The notes under the pieces were generated by a model. It saw only the letters and a program-made list of their open reading frames with translations, ran no database searches and was not told the origin of the DNA. The position numbers were made by a program, and so were the translations under genes. Positions 41,936-49,939 of a stretch of DNA of 54,501 bases are shown one piece after another. Positions within the stretch are counted from its first letter, which is position 1, and each line of letters opens with the position of its first letter. The stretch is taken from NCBI GenBank assembly GCA_003224755.1, contig QHZR01000019.1:1-54501 (forward strand). Reading direction: 5' to 3'. The stretch comes from Acidobacteriota bacterium. GTDB taxonomy: Bacteria; Acidobacteriota; Terriglobia; Terriglobales; Acidobacteriaceae.

Positions 41936-42421
41936 ATGCCGAGAAAATTTCTGCTAATCGCAGTCTCTATATTCATCGCGGCCATGTGCGTTGCGCAAAC
42001 TCAACCGAGCCACACCCCAACAAAGAAGCCCACCACCGCTGCCCATCCCGCCGCAACTGGTCCAACCAAGGTCACTGGCGGGGGCACCAAAACGGCATCT
42101 GGGCTGCAGTATTGGGACATCAAGGTCGGCACTGGCGCGGTCGCCGCCGCCGGACAAAAAGTAAAGGTTGACTACACCGGATGGCTCACCAACGGAAAAA
42201 AGTTCGACAGTTCCGTCGGCACCGGACATCCATTTGAGTTCACACTGGGGGCGAGCCAGGTAATTAAAGGCTGGGACGAAGGTGTCGCTGGAATGAAAAT
42301 CGGCGGCAAGCGCCAGTTGCGCATCCCACCAGATCTGGCCTACGGAGCCGCTGGGGCCGGTGGAGTCATCCCGCCAAATGCCACATTGATTTTTGATGTG
42401 AAGCTGCTGGGAGTGGAGTGA
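41936..42421 (+). CDS. Secreted FKBP-type peptidyl-prolyl isomerase
   Basis: The 161-residue protein has a signal peptide (about 20 residues, ending MCVAQ) and a Pro/Thr-rich linker. The C-terminal FKBP domain shows KVKVDYTGWLTNGKKFDSS, FEFTLGASQVIKGWDEGV, MKIGGKRQLRIPPDLAYG and VIPPNATLIFDVKLL. All ligand-pocket residues (Tyr, Phe, Asp, Trp, Tyr, Phe) are in place. It assists folding outside the cytoplasm. ATG at 41936 follows a good CAGGAG and begins the signal; upstream sequence in the frame is a repeat. Confidence 0.93.
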   Translation: MPRKFLLIAVSIFIAAMCVAQTQPSHTPTKKPTTAAHPAATGPTKVTGGGTKTASGLQYWDIKVGTGAVAAAGQKVKVDYTGWLTNGKKFDSSVGTGHPFEFTLGASQVIKGWDEGVAGMKIGGKRQLRIPPDLAYGAAGAGGVIPPNATLIFDVKLLGVE

Positions 42422-42429
42422 AGGGATTT

Positions 42430-42505
42430 GGTAATTGGGTAATTGGGAAACTTACGAACCATGCAGATCCGGCTCAAATTACCCGATTACAAAATTACCC
42501 AATTA
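42430..42505. repeat. TAATTGGGTAATTGGG inverted repeat between convergent genes
   Basis: GGTAATTGGGTAATTGGG pairs with CAAAATTACCCAATTA and AAATTACCCGATTAC. The right arm reaches the rpmB stop codon. It may work as a two-way terminator for the FKBP gene and rpmB. Confidence 0.7.
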
Positions 42506-42694
42506 AGCTTTCTGGACTTTTCCGCTTCTCAGGCAGGACGTGCAAACGCGGATACGCTTGCTCGCGCTCTTCCCCACTTTGGCGTGGACCGGGCGCAAAT
42601 TGACGTTCCAGCGCCGTTTGGTCACATTGTGGGCGTGGCTGATGTTATTTCCAAATTGCGGCCCCTTGCCGCATATCTCGCAAACTTGTGCCAT
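42503..42694 (-). CDS. rpmB: 50S ribosomal protein L28
   Basis: The 63-residue protein matches L28: [33 protein letters not shown] and [18 protein letters not shown]. The CxxC pair in each half (CEIC and CTSC) marks the zinc-binding form of L28. The start at 42694 fits the family exactly. It is monocistronic, convergent with the FKBP gene and divergent from the DUF971 gene. Confidence 0.96.
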   Translation of the reverse strand: MAQVCEICGKGPQFGNNISHAHNVTKRRWNVNLRPVHAKVGKSASKRIRVCTSCLRSGKVQKA

Positions 42695-42888
42695 GACTGC
42701 TCCGAATGAATTCTGATTTCGCTTTGAAACTATAGATTTTAAGCTATTTTGCGGATTTTGGCGAATTGCGAACCCTCTACCGCCGAGATCGCCGAGAACG
42801 CGGAGCAAACCCATGCGAAATTTGGCCAACGACCGGCAATTAGCAACCGACGACTAACCACGTTTTTCTGCGGTAGTCTGAAGATCGC

Positions 42889-43260
42889 ATGTCCTCCGCC
42901 GATCCCAAGTCCGTCAAAGTCCATCTGACCGCAGGAACCGGTGTGGAAATCGAGTGGAAGGATGGTCACCAGTCTCGCTATACGTTTCCTTTTCTCCGAG
43001 ACGCATGCCCATGCGCCTTATGCGACGAGGAACGCACAAAAATCGGTCGTCGGCCTGGCGAGGAGCCGCACCCGAAGTCGGGAGAATTGCCTATGTTTAA
43101 GGCGGCAGCAAAGCCAGTCTCGGCTGAGGGTATCGGTAAGTACGCGATCAAATTCAAATGGAATGACGGCCACGAACTAGGAATTTATTCGTGGCAATGG
43201 CTGCGACAGATTTGTCCTTGCGAACAGTGCCTCACAGCAAAAAAGACCAAAGCTGGTTAA
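42889..43260 (+). CDS. DUF971 / gamma-butyrobetaine-hydroxylase N-terminal-like protein
   Basis: The 123-residue protein has the compact zinc-fold domain found at the N-terminus of gamma-butyrobetaine hydroxylase and free-standing in bacteria, often linked with iron-sulfur assembly. VEIEWKDGHQSRYTFPFLRD, ACPCALC, and AIKFKWNDGHELGIYSWQWL then ICPCEQC are the two symmetric halves. The role of the stand-alone form is not settled. The gap upstream (42695-42888) contains CGCCGAGATCGCCGAGAACG and GGCCAACGACCGGC repeat remnants. Confidence 0.9.
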   Translation: MSSADPKSVKVHLTAGTGVEIEWKDGHQSRYTFPFLRDACPCALCDEERTKIGRRPGEEPHPKSGELPMFKAAAKPVSAEGIGKYAIKFKWNDGHELGIYSWQWLRQICPCEQCLTAKKTKAG

Positions 43261-43276
43261 CCCTTGGACCGAGCCG

Positions 43277-43876
43277 TTACTTCGGTGGTTGTGCGGTCTT
43301 CGCTGCTGCCTGGAGGGCTTTTTCCATCTCCGGATGCTCCGCCAGAACTTCCACCATTGATTGCCGTCCCAGTTCCTCGCCCTGTTTCTGGCCGGCAGCT
43401 TGCAGTTCCTCCATCACTTTGGGTAGCGTCGCTAACATTTTTTGTCCCAGCGGTGTCTCGTACAGACGGATCAGGTCCTTGACCTCATCATCGGAATAGT
43501 ACTTGTCGTAAACAGGCACCGCGAGATCGAGAATCGTTTGCTGATCGAATTTGGAGTGGAACTTGACAAAAAATAGGTCGATCAGCTTGTCGCGATACTC
43601 GCCGGGAGGGAAAGAATTAGTCATCAAAGGCTTGATGTTCCCCTCCATGCTGTCCATGGTCTGAGTGGCGAGCGCTCCGGCGTGAGTTAGTTCTAGCAAG
43701 CGGCGGATGTCGGCCTCCTTCGCCTGCTTGAGGTCGATCTTCGCCCGGCTCGCCTTCGCCGCTGAAGCAACGCTTTGGCCGGCGTCTTGGTTGGAGCCCG
43801 CTGGCGAGGCATCCTGAGCGCAACCGAACGCTCCGAGCAGTAGAACGGTCACGAAAACAGCAGCCGAACATTTCAT
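43277..43876 (-). CDS. DUF2059 lipoprotein
   Basis: The 199-residue protein has a signal peptide whose lipobox is LGAFGC (Cys near residue 19). A DUF2059-like helical domain follows: EADIRRLLELTHAGALATQT, DLFFVKFHSKFDQQTILDLA and VPVYDKYYSDDEVKDLIRLY then TPLGQKMLATLPKVMEE. Such proteins occur throughout Gram-negative bacteria without known function. ATG at 43876 is chosen because AGGAGC precedes it and the signal begins there. It ends 16 bp from the convergent DUF971 gene. Confidence 0.87.
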   Translation of the reverse strand: MKCSAAVFVTVLLLGAFGCAQDASPAGSNQDAGQSVASAAKASRAKIDLKQAKEADIRRLLELTHAGALATQTMDSMEGNIKPLMTNSFPPGEYRDKLIDLFFVKFHSKFDQQTILDLAVPVYDKYYSDDEVKDLIRLYETPLGQKMLATLPKVMEELQAAGQKQGEELGRQSMVEVLAEHPEMEKALQAAAKTAQPPK

Positions 43877-43949
43877 AGAAGCTCCTGATGCCAAGGATTG
43901 CGTCGATCTTACGCGGAGGTCCTGGCACGCACGAGATCACTTTCGACGG

Positions 43950-44178
43950 TGCACTCTAGATCAACACATTGCGCTATGCGGCACTCATACCCTGCGCATT
44001 GTAGATGGCTGCTGAGCGCCGATGGCCCGTTGAGTGCAGTTAACAGTGGGGAGTGCAGTTGGGCTGCGGAGTGCAGTAGGCTATCGAGTGTAGATGGCCC
44101 CTGCCAGATCACAGATGGCCTAGAGCACAGATAACTACGCAGCACAGATACCCGCGAAGCGACCCAGAGGGGACTAGG
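43950..44178. repeat. Degenerate tandem region beside the transposase remnant
   Basis: GAGTGCAGT recurs at about 44033, 44050 and 44070, and AGATGGC and CACAGATA motifs recur between 44000 and 44150. No coding frame was recognised. It is the left flank of the REP/transposase cluster and seems to have grown by small duplications. Confidence 0.6.
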
Positions 44179-44262
44179 ACAGCCGCGAAGCGGCGCTAGA
44201 TTGCAGCCCGGGCCGTAAGGCCTGGGTGGGACGTAGTCACGAATAGCCCCGAAGGGGCGTGA
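44179..44262 (+). repeat. Three-hairpin REP-like element, family A copy 3 (left flank of transposase)
   Basis: CAGCCGCGAAGCGGCG at 44180-44195, CCCGGGCCGTAAGGCCTGGG at 44207-44226 and AGCCCCGAAGGGGCG at 44244-44258 follow in the family order. It ends about 5 bp before the transposase remnant. The inverted copy is at 44719. Confidence 0.9.
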
Positions 44263-44266
44263 GTGA

Positions 44267-44604
44267 CTAGTTCCAAATGTAACGCTCGTCATAGGGCACA
44301 TTATTCTTCTTCAAGAACGCCACGAGTTCCTCCTGAAATGAACGTTTTCTGTGGTGCATCTCCTGGTTCGCAATGTATTCCGTGACTATTGGAACATTGG
44401 ACTCGCTTACGCTGAACACCCCGTATCCAGCTGCCACCCGAATTTGATGCGCCACTTCTGGTGAATCCATCTTGAAGAGTTGGTCTTGATCACGCGTGCG
44501 ATTTCTGCTGGCGAATGGACCGGACGAATTCGCGCCAGTACATGAACATGGTCGGGAGTTCCATTAATGATGAGCGCGCTACGCGCATTTCTCGGACAAT
44601 ACCA
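44267..44604 (-). pseudogene. REP-associated tyrosine transposase (RAYT, Y1_Tnp), broken C-terminal part
   Basis: The reading on the minus strand gives RSALIINGTPDHVHVLARI, which includes the HUH metal motif His-Val-His. It continues with KTNSSRWIHQKW, AAGYGVFSVSES with the nucleophilic Tyr, TEYIANQEMHHRKRSFQEE and KKNNVPYDERYIWN, the usual end of the family. A frameshift near 44435-44445 separates the first from the second part. The N-terminus is missing here but lies inverted at 44611-44700. RAYTs are single-copy IS200/IS605-like enzymes that move REP palindromes. This copy is inactive as read. Confidence 0.85.
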
Positions 44605-44610
44605 CCGAGA

Positions 44611-44700
44611 TACGTCGTTCTTCATTTCATTTTCAGCACGAAGGAACGACAGCCGCTGATTACGAGAGAAATCCGCGTAGATTTATTTGCGTTTCCGCAG
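44611..44700 (+). pseudogene. Inverted N-terminal fragment of the RAYT transposase
   Basis: On the plus strand the frame gives YVVLHFIFSTKERQPLITRE and then IRVDLFAFPQ, the characteristic start of RAYT proteins (strand, FSTK motif, EIR...LFA). It abuts the minus-strand remainder almost exactly. Turning this roughly 95-bp piece around would restore one transposase. A local inversion is the simplest explanation. Confidence 0.78.
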
Positions 44701-44718
44701 GTTTGGGACATAGTGTTT

Positions 44719-44802
44719 CGACCCTTTCGCGGCTTATTCTTTCCAGTCCGCTACCAGGCCTAACGGCCTGGGCTGCAATCTCACGCCGCTTCGCGGCTGG
44801 TA
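44719..44802 (-). repeat. Three-hairpin REP-like element, family A copy 4 (right flank, inverted)
   Basis: Read on the minus strand it gives CCAGCCGCGAAGCGGCG (44784-44800), then GATTGCAGCCC, then CCAGGCCGTTAGGCCTGG (44754-44771), and a degenerate AGCCGCGAAAGGGTCG. This is the closest relative of copy 3, in the opposite orientation. The remaining gap to 45047 holds no recognised gene. Confidence 0.88.
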
Positions 44803-45047
44803 GGCTCGTGGTCTGCAGCTTTCGGAGTCGCGGCAAGCCCGTTGCTAGGGGATGGCTCTGCTGTGCCTTTCTAATTGTGCCGAAAACTGCAAGCGAATTT
44901 CGGTGACGCAGTCACATTGATTGTGTGATCGCTGAACACTAGACCTTTCCGGATGGACAAATTTGTCCCTGCCCGCTTGGTCCGCACAGAATCGCACCAC
45001 TTACAATCCTGTAAAATTCAACCAGCGTCTCCGGAGCCGTTCCTTCT

Positions 45048-47750
45048 TTGTCTTTCCTCTCCCAACTGAACCCGCAGCAGCGCGAGGCTGTTGAAACCAC
45101 GGATGGTCCCGTGCTCATCCTGGCCGGGGCGGGCAGCGGAAAAACACGTGTCATCACCTACCGAATTGCGCACCTGATCGAGCACCTCGGGGCGACGCCG
45201 GAATCCATTCTCGCTGTAACCTTCACTAACAAAGCCGCAGCCGAAATGGGCGAACGCGTCGAAAAAATTGTGGGAGGAATGTCGGTGGCGAAACCGGTCA
45301 TCGCGACTTTTCATTCTTTCTGCGTCCGAGTTTTGCGGCGGGACATTGAAGCGATGCGCATTCCGTCCACGGCTCCCGGGCAGCCGCCGATCGGCCACAC
45401 GAAGAGTTTCGTCATTTACGACGAATCCGATCAGCAGCAAGTCACGAAATCAATCATGAAGCGGCTGGGAATTGACGACAAGGAATTGACTCCGCGAAAT
45501 GTGCTTTCGCATATTTCATGGGCGAAGAACCACATGCTCGACCCGCAGGAGGTGTATCTCAATTCCGCTGACCCGAAGACGGAACGCATCGCTCACATTT
45601 ACGAGGAATATCGGAAAGAATTGCGTCGTGCGAACGCTCTCGACTTTGACGACCTGCTGCTCGAGGCGGTGCGGGTACTGAAATCGTCCGAGAAAGTCCG
45701 CGAGTACTACAACAAGCGCTTTAAATATTTGTTAGTGGATGAATACCAGGACACAAACCGCCCGCAATACGAACTGATGCGCATGCTCGCGGGTGCCGGG
45801 CACAACGTGTGCGCCGTCGGGGATGAAGATCAGTCCATTTACTCTTGGCGCGGCGCGGATATCCGCAACATCCTCGAGTTCGAAAAAGACTTTCCTGAGG
45901 CCAAGATCATTCGCCTGGAACAGAATTACCGCTCCACGCAAAACATCCTGCAGGGGGCATCGGCGGTTGTCGCGAACAATGTGCGGCGCAAGGGTAAGAA
46001 TCTTTGGACCTCACGCCAGGGCGGCACGAAGATCGGCTACTACGAAGCTCCCGACGGCGAGAATGAAGCATTATTTGCTGCGGACTCAATCGCACGCTAC
46101 ATTCGCGAAGCCAATAATCGCGGGGATGACCCGCGGGCAGCTGTTCTGTATCGGACCAACTCTCAGTCGCGCCTGTTTGAAGAAGCCATGCGGCGGTATC
46201 AGCTCAAGTACCACGTGGTCGGCGGCTTTTCTTTTTACGAACGTTCCGAGATCAAGGACCTTATCTCGTACTTGAAAGTCATTCACAATCCGGACGACTC
46301 GGTTTCGCTCCTGCGAGTAGTTAACACTCCGCCGCGCGGAATCGGAAAGACCACGATGGAAGTCGTCGAACGCGTGGCGCTCGAAACTGGTCTCTCATTG
46401 TGGGGAGCGGTTGGGGAATGCATTTGTCGCGCACTGCTGCCGCAACGTGCAACAGCGGCGCTAAAATTGTTCGCTGATTTGATCGAAGACGCAAAGGCGA
46501 TGCTCGCGGGAACATATGCGGAGAGATTACGGGAAACCACGTCGCCTGAATCAGCAACAGCCACGTGGAGACAGCCGCCCTCTGTCCGGCGGAGCGAAGC
46601 TCTGCAATTTCCGCAGCAGTCAGCATCCGGGGATGATCTCACCGAATTTGATCCATCTGCTTTCGACTTCGGCGGAGGCGAACACTTTCACGCTGAGAGT
46701 TCTGGCAAAGAAATCGAGGACGATTCGAAGCCGGATTCGAATGAAGCCGAAGCGGTCGAAGGCTTCCGCGCCCCCGGTGGTCCGGCGAACACAGCTGAGA
46801 TTCTAAAATTCCTGATTGACCGTACCGGCTACATCAAAATTCTCGAAGCGGAAGACACGCCCGAAGCCTATTCCCGCATTGAAAACCTACGCGAGCTGGT
46901 CAACGCGGCGATGGACTCCAAAGACCGCGGCGAAATGCTCGATCAGTTTCTCGACCATGCGGCCCTGGTCAGCGATGCCGATGCCTACGACGAACGTGCG
47001 CAAATCACGCTGATGACTTTGCATGCGGCAAAAGGCCTGGAGTTTCCTCTGGTCTTCTTGTGCGGCCTGGAAGAAGGCTTGTTCCCGCATTCGCGAACTT
47101 TTCTGAATCCTGACGATATTGAGGAAGAGCGGCGCCTCTGCTACGTCGGAATGACACGTGCAATGGACCAGCTTGTGCTCACCCGCGCCGTCTATCGACG
47201 GCGATATGGGACAGACATGCCAGAGGCCAGCGTGCCTTCAAGATTTCTGGAAGAAATTCCGGCGGAATTGATGGAGGAGTTGGGCCGTGTGGGGCGGGCG
47301 CCCGCGCCCGCCAGAGAAAGGTCATATAGCGGAGCTCAACGATCTAGGGAGTCCGATCGAAGGCAAGATTGGCGGGCGGGGGCACCCGTCGCACACAGAT
47401 CCGAAACGCACTATGCCTATGAAGACGAAGACCAGTCGGCAGCCTGGAAACAAGCGCCGGCTCAGGCGAAGGCGGGCTCCGGCACAAGATACAACTCCAT
47501 TGACAACATTGCCGAGTTTTTTGCCTCACGCGGCAAGAAGTTCAGCATCGCCAAGCTGCCGGTCGAGGAGGCCAAAGGCCGCCGCGGATTTCGCCCCGGA
47601 CAGAAAGTGAAGCATCCTAAATATGGTGAGGGGACTGTCTATCAGCGCGAAGGAGAAGGCGAAGACGCCAAGATTACGGTACAATTCCCTCGCTTCGGAT
47701 TGAAGAAACTGGTGGAGAGGTACGCTCAGCTGGAAAATGTCAGCTCTTAA
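45048..47750 (+). CDS. UvrD/PcrA-type superfamily 1 DNA helicase with two repeat insertions
   Basis: This 900-residue enzyme unwinds DNA 3'-5' in repair and clears stalled forks. Motifs are QREAVETTDGPVLILAGAGSGKT (Walker A, about residues 11-33), TFTNKAAAEM, FHSFCVRVLR, LLVDEYQDTN (Walker B), GDEDQSIYSWRGAD, LEQNYRST, ITLMTLHAAKGLEFPLVFL and RLCYVGMTRAM. The PcrA-like tudor tail ends HPKYGEGTVYQREGEG and FPRFGLKKLVERYAQLE. It starts at TTG 45048. Two unconserved segments, about residues 505-520 and 747-783, coincide with palindromic repeats. They lie in loops outside the helicase motifs, so function is probably kept. Confidence 0.94.
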   Translation: MSFLSQLNPQQREAVETTDGPVLILAGAGSGKTRVITYRIAHLIEHLGATPESILAVTFTNKAAAEMGERVEKIVGGMSVAKPVIATFHSFCVRVLRRDIEAMRIPSTAPGQPPIGHTKSFVIYDESDQQQVTKSIMKRLGIDDKELTPRNVLSHISWAKNHMLDPQEVYLNSADPKTERIAHIYEEYRKELRRANALDFDDLLLEAVRVLKSSEKVREYYNKRFKYLLVDEYQDTNRPQYELMRMLAGAGHNVCAVGDEDQSIYSWRGADIRNILEFEKDFPEAKIIRLEQNYRSTQNILQGASAVVANNVRRKGKNLWTSRQGGTKIGYYEAPDGENEALFAADSIARYIREANNRGDDPRAAVLYRTNSQSRLFEEAMRRYQLKYHVVGGFSFYERSEIKDLISYLKVIHNPDDSVSLLRVVNTPPRGIGKTTMEVVERVALETGLSLWGAVGECICRALLPQRATAALKLFADLIEDAKAMLAGTYAERLRETTSPESATATWRQPPSVRRSEALQFPQQSASGDDLTEFDPSAFDFGGGEHFHAESSGKEIEDDSKPDSNEAEAVEGFRAPGGPANTAEILKFLIDRTGYIKILEAEDTPEAYSRIENLRELVNAAMDSKDRGEMLDQFLDHAALVSDADAYDERAQITLMTLHAAKGLEFPLVFLCGLEEGLFPHSRTFLNPDDIEEERRLCYVGMTRAMDQLVLTRAVYRRRYGTDMPEASVPSRFLEEIPAELMEELGRVGRAPAPARERSYSGAQRSRESDRRQDWRAGAPVAHRSETHYAYEDEDQSAAWKQAPAQAKAGSGTRYNSIDNIAEFFASRGKKFSIAKLPVEEAKGRRGFRPGQKVKHPKYGEGTVYQREGEGEDAKITVQFPRFGLKKLVERYAQLENVSS
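46561..46605 (+). repeat. In-frame palindromic repeat in the helicase gene, copy C3
   Basis: CCACGTGGAGACAGCCGCCC differs by one base from the left end of the full element at 37524, and CCGGCGGAGCGAAGCTCTGC contains a GGAGCGAAGCTC-type stem. It is translated as TWRQPPSVRRSEALQ within a variable linker. Confidence 0.85.
47287..47397 (+). repeat. In-frame family D element in the helicase gene, copy 5
   Basis: GTGTGGGGCGGGCGCCCGCG opens and GGCGGGCGGGGGCACCCGTC closes a unit of about 110 bp. Between the arms lie GCGGAGCTCAACG and GGGAGTCCGATCG. It reads through as RAPAPARERSYSGAQ... without a stop, just ahead of the tudor tail linker. Confidence 0.8.
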
Positions 47751-47881
47751 GCCATCAGCTGTTAGCTTGTAAATCTCACTGCCGACTAACTGCTCTCTGG
47801 TCCTAGCCTGTGGGATCTGAAGACTTTGGAACTCGAGCAGAATTGATGGGGTGAGCACGGACTTGAGCAGTTCCACAACCT

Positions 47882-47968
47882 CAGCCCCGAAGGGGCGGAA
47901 TATTGATAGCCCAGGGCGTAAGCCCTGGGTGGGCTTGGTATATTGACAGAGTCCCATAGGGACGGCAC
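47882..47968 (+). repeat. Three-hairpin REP-like element, family A copy 5
   Basis: AGCCCCGAAGGGGCG at 47883-47897, CCCAGGGCGTAAGCCCTGGG at 47910-47929 and GTCCCATAGGGAC at 47951-47963 form the best-preserved copy. The 47751-48046 gap also holds an AGCTGTTAGCTTGT run and no gene. Confidence 0.92.
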
Positions 47969-48046
47969 AGGGATCGTCTGATAATTTTGTACGTGGGTAG
48001 TTACCAACTCCCCAATTCACCAAATTACTTAATCAAGAAAACACTC

Positions 48047-48208
48047 ATGGCAAATACAGCAACGCTCAGCAAAGACGAACGCAAAAAACTCAAACGCGCT
48101 GCCCGCAAAAAGCGCAAAACCGAGCATCCCCTTAAGCCCCGCGAGTACGCACGCGGATCTAAGAAAAGCAAAGTGAAAAAGCTTGTGCGCGGACAAGCGA
48201 AGCGGTAA
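48047..48208 (+). CDS. Very basic small protein of unknown function
   Basis: The 53-residue product is nearly half Lys and Arg (DERKKLKRAARKKRKTEH and KKSKVKKLVRGQAKR). It is predicted to bind nucleic acid or a ribosome surface by charge alone. No family was recognised. The ATG at 48047 begins a region with strong codon-position pattern; an upstream in-frame ATG at 47987 lies in AT-rich repeat-like sequence. An inverted-repeat element follows directly. Confidence 0.55.
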   Translation: MANTATLSKDERKKLKRAARKKRKTEHPLKPREYARGSKKSKVKKLVRGQAKR

Positions 48209-48214
48209 GCACTG

Positions 48215-48346
48215 GAACGGGAGGGCATGACTTTAGTCGTGCCGCTATCCGACACGACACTTTGGCTTTAGCCCCAAGACGGGCGGCTAAAGCCGCTGTA
48301 GGCGGCTGCGCTGTTTCGGCACGGCTCAAGCCGTGCCCTCCCGGCC
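48215..48346. repeat. Inverted-repeat element GGGAGGGCA...TGCCCTCCC (family H)
   Basis: ACGGGAGGGCATGACTTTAG and its near complement GGCTCAAGCCGTGCCCTCCC bound 130 bp. The middle holds GGCTTTAGCCCC and GGCGGCTAAAGCCGC hairpins. A remnant lies before accC (about 20940-20990). It forms the leader of the permease gene. Confidence 0.82.
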
Positions 48347-48370
48347 AGCGAATAGGACAAGAAGCGCACT

Positions 48371-49939
48371 TTGGCAGAAACATCCACTACCGAGCCAGCC
48401 AGAAGGATCGCTGGCACGAACCAGCTTCTCTGCTGCAAATCCATCGACAAGCTGATCTCCGAGGCCGACCGGCCGGAGCATCGTCTTCGCAAGACTTTGG
48501 GACCGTGGTCTCTGACTGCTCTCGGTATCGGCGCGATCATTGGCTCCGGAATTTTCGTGCTGACGGGAACGGCCGCTGCGGGCGAACACTTTGAAGCGCC
48601 GTCGGTTCTGCACGCGCAGGTCCTTGATCTAGTTCTCAATTTTTTGCGCACGGGTAGCACAGCAGGCGCGCTCATGCATGGCCGCCCTGCCGCCGGCCCC
48701 TCTATCGCCATATCTTTCATTTTGGTTGCGATTGCGTGCAGCTTTGCCGGCCTGTGCTATGCGGAACTGGCGTCGATGATTCCGATCGCCGGCAGCGCCT
48801 ATACGTACTCTTACGCCACGCTTGGCGAAATTTTTGCCTGGATCATTGGCTGGGACTTGATCTTGGAATACGTGGTCAGCAACGTCGCTGTAGCTGTCGG
48901 GTTCAGCGGTTACTCCAAAGCGCAGCTCGCTGCTTTTGGCATTCACCTCCCCGACAAGTGGTCGAGCCCGGTTTGGGCGGCGGGCAGTTGGACCGGCGCG
49001 TATTTCAATCTCCCCGGGTTCCTCATTGTTTTCGTTTTAACCCTGCTTTTGGTTCGCGGGGTCCGCGAATCCGCTGAAGCCAACAACGTAATGGTGACAA
49101 TCAAGATAGGCGCGATCCTTACATTTCTGATCGTCGGCGGAATGTTGGTGAACAAAGCCAACTGGGTCCCATTTGCTCCATCGGGCTTTGCAGGAATCGT
49201 CACCGGTGGCGCGATCGTGTTTTTCACCTACATCGGTTTTGATTCCGTCTCCACAGCTGCTGAAGAATGCGAGAAGCCGCAGCGGGACCTGCCCTTCGGG
49301 ATCATTGCTTCGCTTGTGGTCTGCACTCTCTTGTATGTAGGTGTCGCAGTTGTTCTGCTGGGGATGCTCAAGTACACAACCTTCGTTTCCGGCGAGGCCG
49401 CCGAAGCACCGGTGGCTTATGCGTTAAAGGTGCTGGGCGCTCATCCCATCTTTCGTTCCATCATCATCCTTGGCGCGCTCATGGGGATGATTTCCTCGAT
49501 CCTGGTCTTTCAATATGGCCAGGCACGCATCTGGTACGCCATGTCGCGAGACGGCCTTTTGCCGAAACTTTTCTCTGCGGTCCATCCGAAATTCAAAACC
49601 CCGCATTGGTCCACGTGGATTGCTTGCTTCGCCGTAGGAATTCCAGCCGGCCTGGTGGACATCGGCGACGCGGCTGATCTCTCCAACATCGGTACGCTCT
49701 TTGCATTCGTGCTGGTCTCGTTGGGAGTAATTCTCCTGCGCCGCAAGCAGCCGGACCGGCTACGGGCGTTCCGGGTCCCGTTGGTGCCATGGTTCCCCTT
49801 GATATCGGTTGTGCTATGCGGCGGACTGATGACGGGGCTGACTCTGATCACGTGGGTGCGCTTCGTTGTATGGCTTGCGATCGGACTAGCGATTTATTTC
49901 CTCTACAGCCGAAGGCACAGCGAGTTTGCCAGAAGCTGA
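48371..49939 (+). CDS. CAT-type amino-acid permease (APC superfamily)
   Basis: The 522-residue transporter shows KTLGPWSLTALGIGAIIGSG and IFVLTGTAAAG in the first helix, then CYAELASMIPIAGSAYTYSY, GEIFAWIIGWDLILEYVVSN, GAIVFFTYIGFDSVSTAAEE, PFGIIASLVVCTLLYVGVA and GQARIWYAMSRDGLLPK, all standard for cationic amino-acid transporters. About twelve membrane helices are present. The loop after the first helix (about residues 75-110) is long. It starts at TTG 48371 with AGGACAAGAAG upstream. Amino-acid uptake in symport is likely; which amino acid is not known. Confidence 0.92.
   Translation: MAETSTTEPARRIAGTNQLLCCKSIDKLISEADRPEHRLRKTLGPWSLTALGIGAIIGSGIFVLTGTAAAGEHFEAPSVLHAQVLDLVLNFLRTGSTAGALMHGRPAAGPSIAISFILVAIACSFAGLCYAELASMIPIAGSAYTYSYATLGEIFAWIIGWDLILEYVVSNVAVAVGFSGYSKAQLAAFGIHLPDKWSSPVWAAGSWTGAYFNLPGFLIVFVLTLLLVRGVRESAEANNVMVTIKIGAILTFLIVGGMLVNKANWVPFAPSGFAGIVTGGAIVFFTYIGFDSVSTAAEECEKPQRDLPFGIIASLVVCTLLYVGVAVVLLGMLKYTTFVSGEAAEAPVAYALKVLGAHPIFRSIIILGALMGMISSILVFQYGQARIWYAMSRDGLLPKLFSAVHPKFKTPHWSTWIACFAVGIPAGLVDIGDAADLSNIGTLFAFVLVSLGVILLRRKQPDRLRAFRVPLVPWFPLISVVLCGGLMTGLTLITWVRFVVWLAIGLAIYFLYSRRHSEFARS

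Noticed and set aside
48371-49939. Repeat insertion in the first loop of the CAT-type permease
   Set aside because: The long loop after helix 1 does not match any repeat in the window, and comparable loops occur, as far as I recall, in related permeases.
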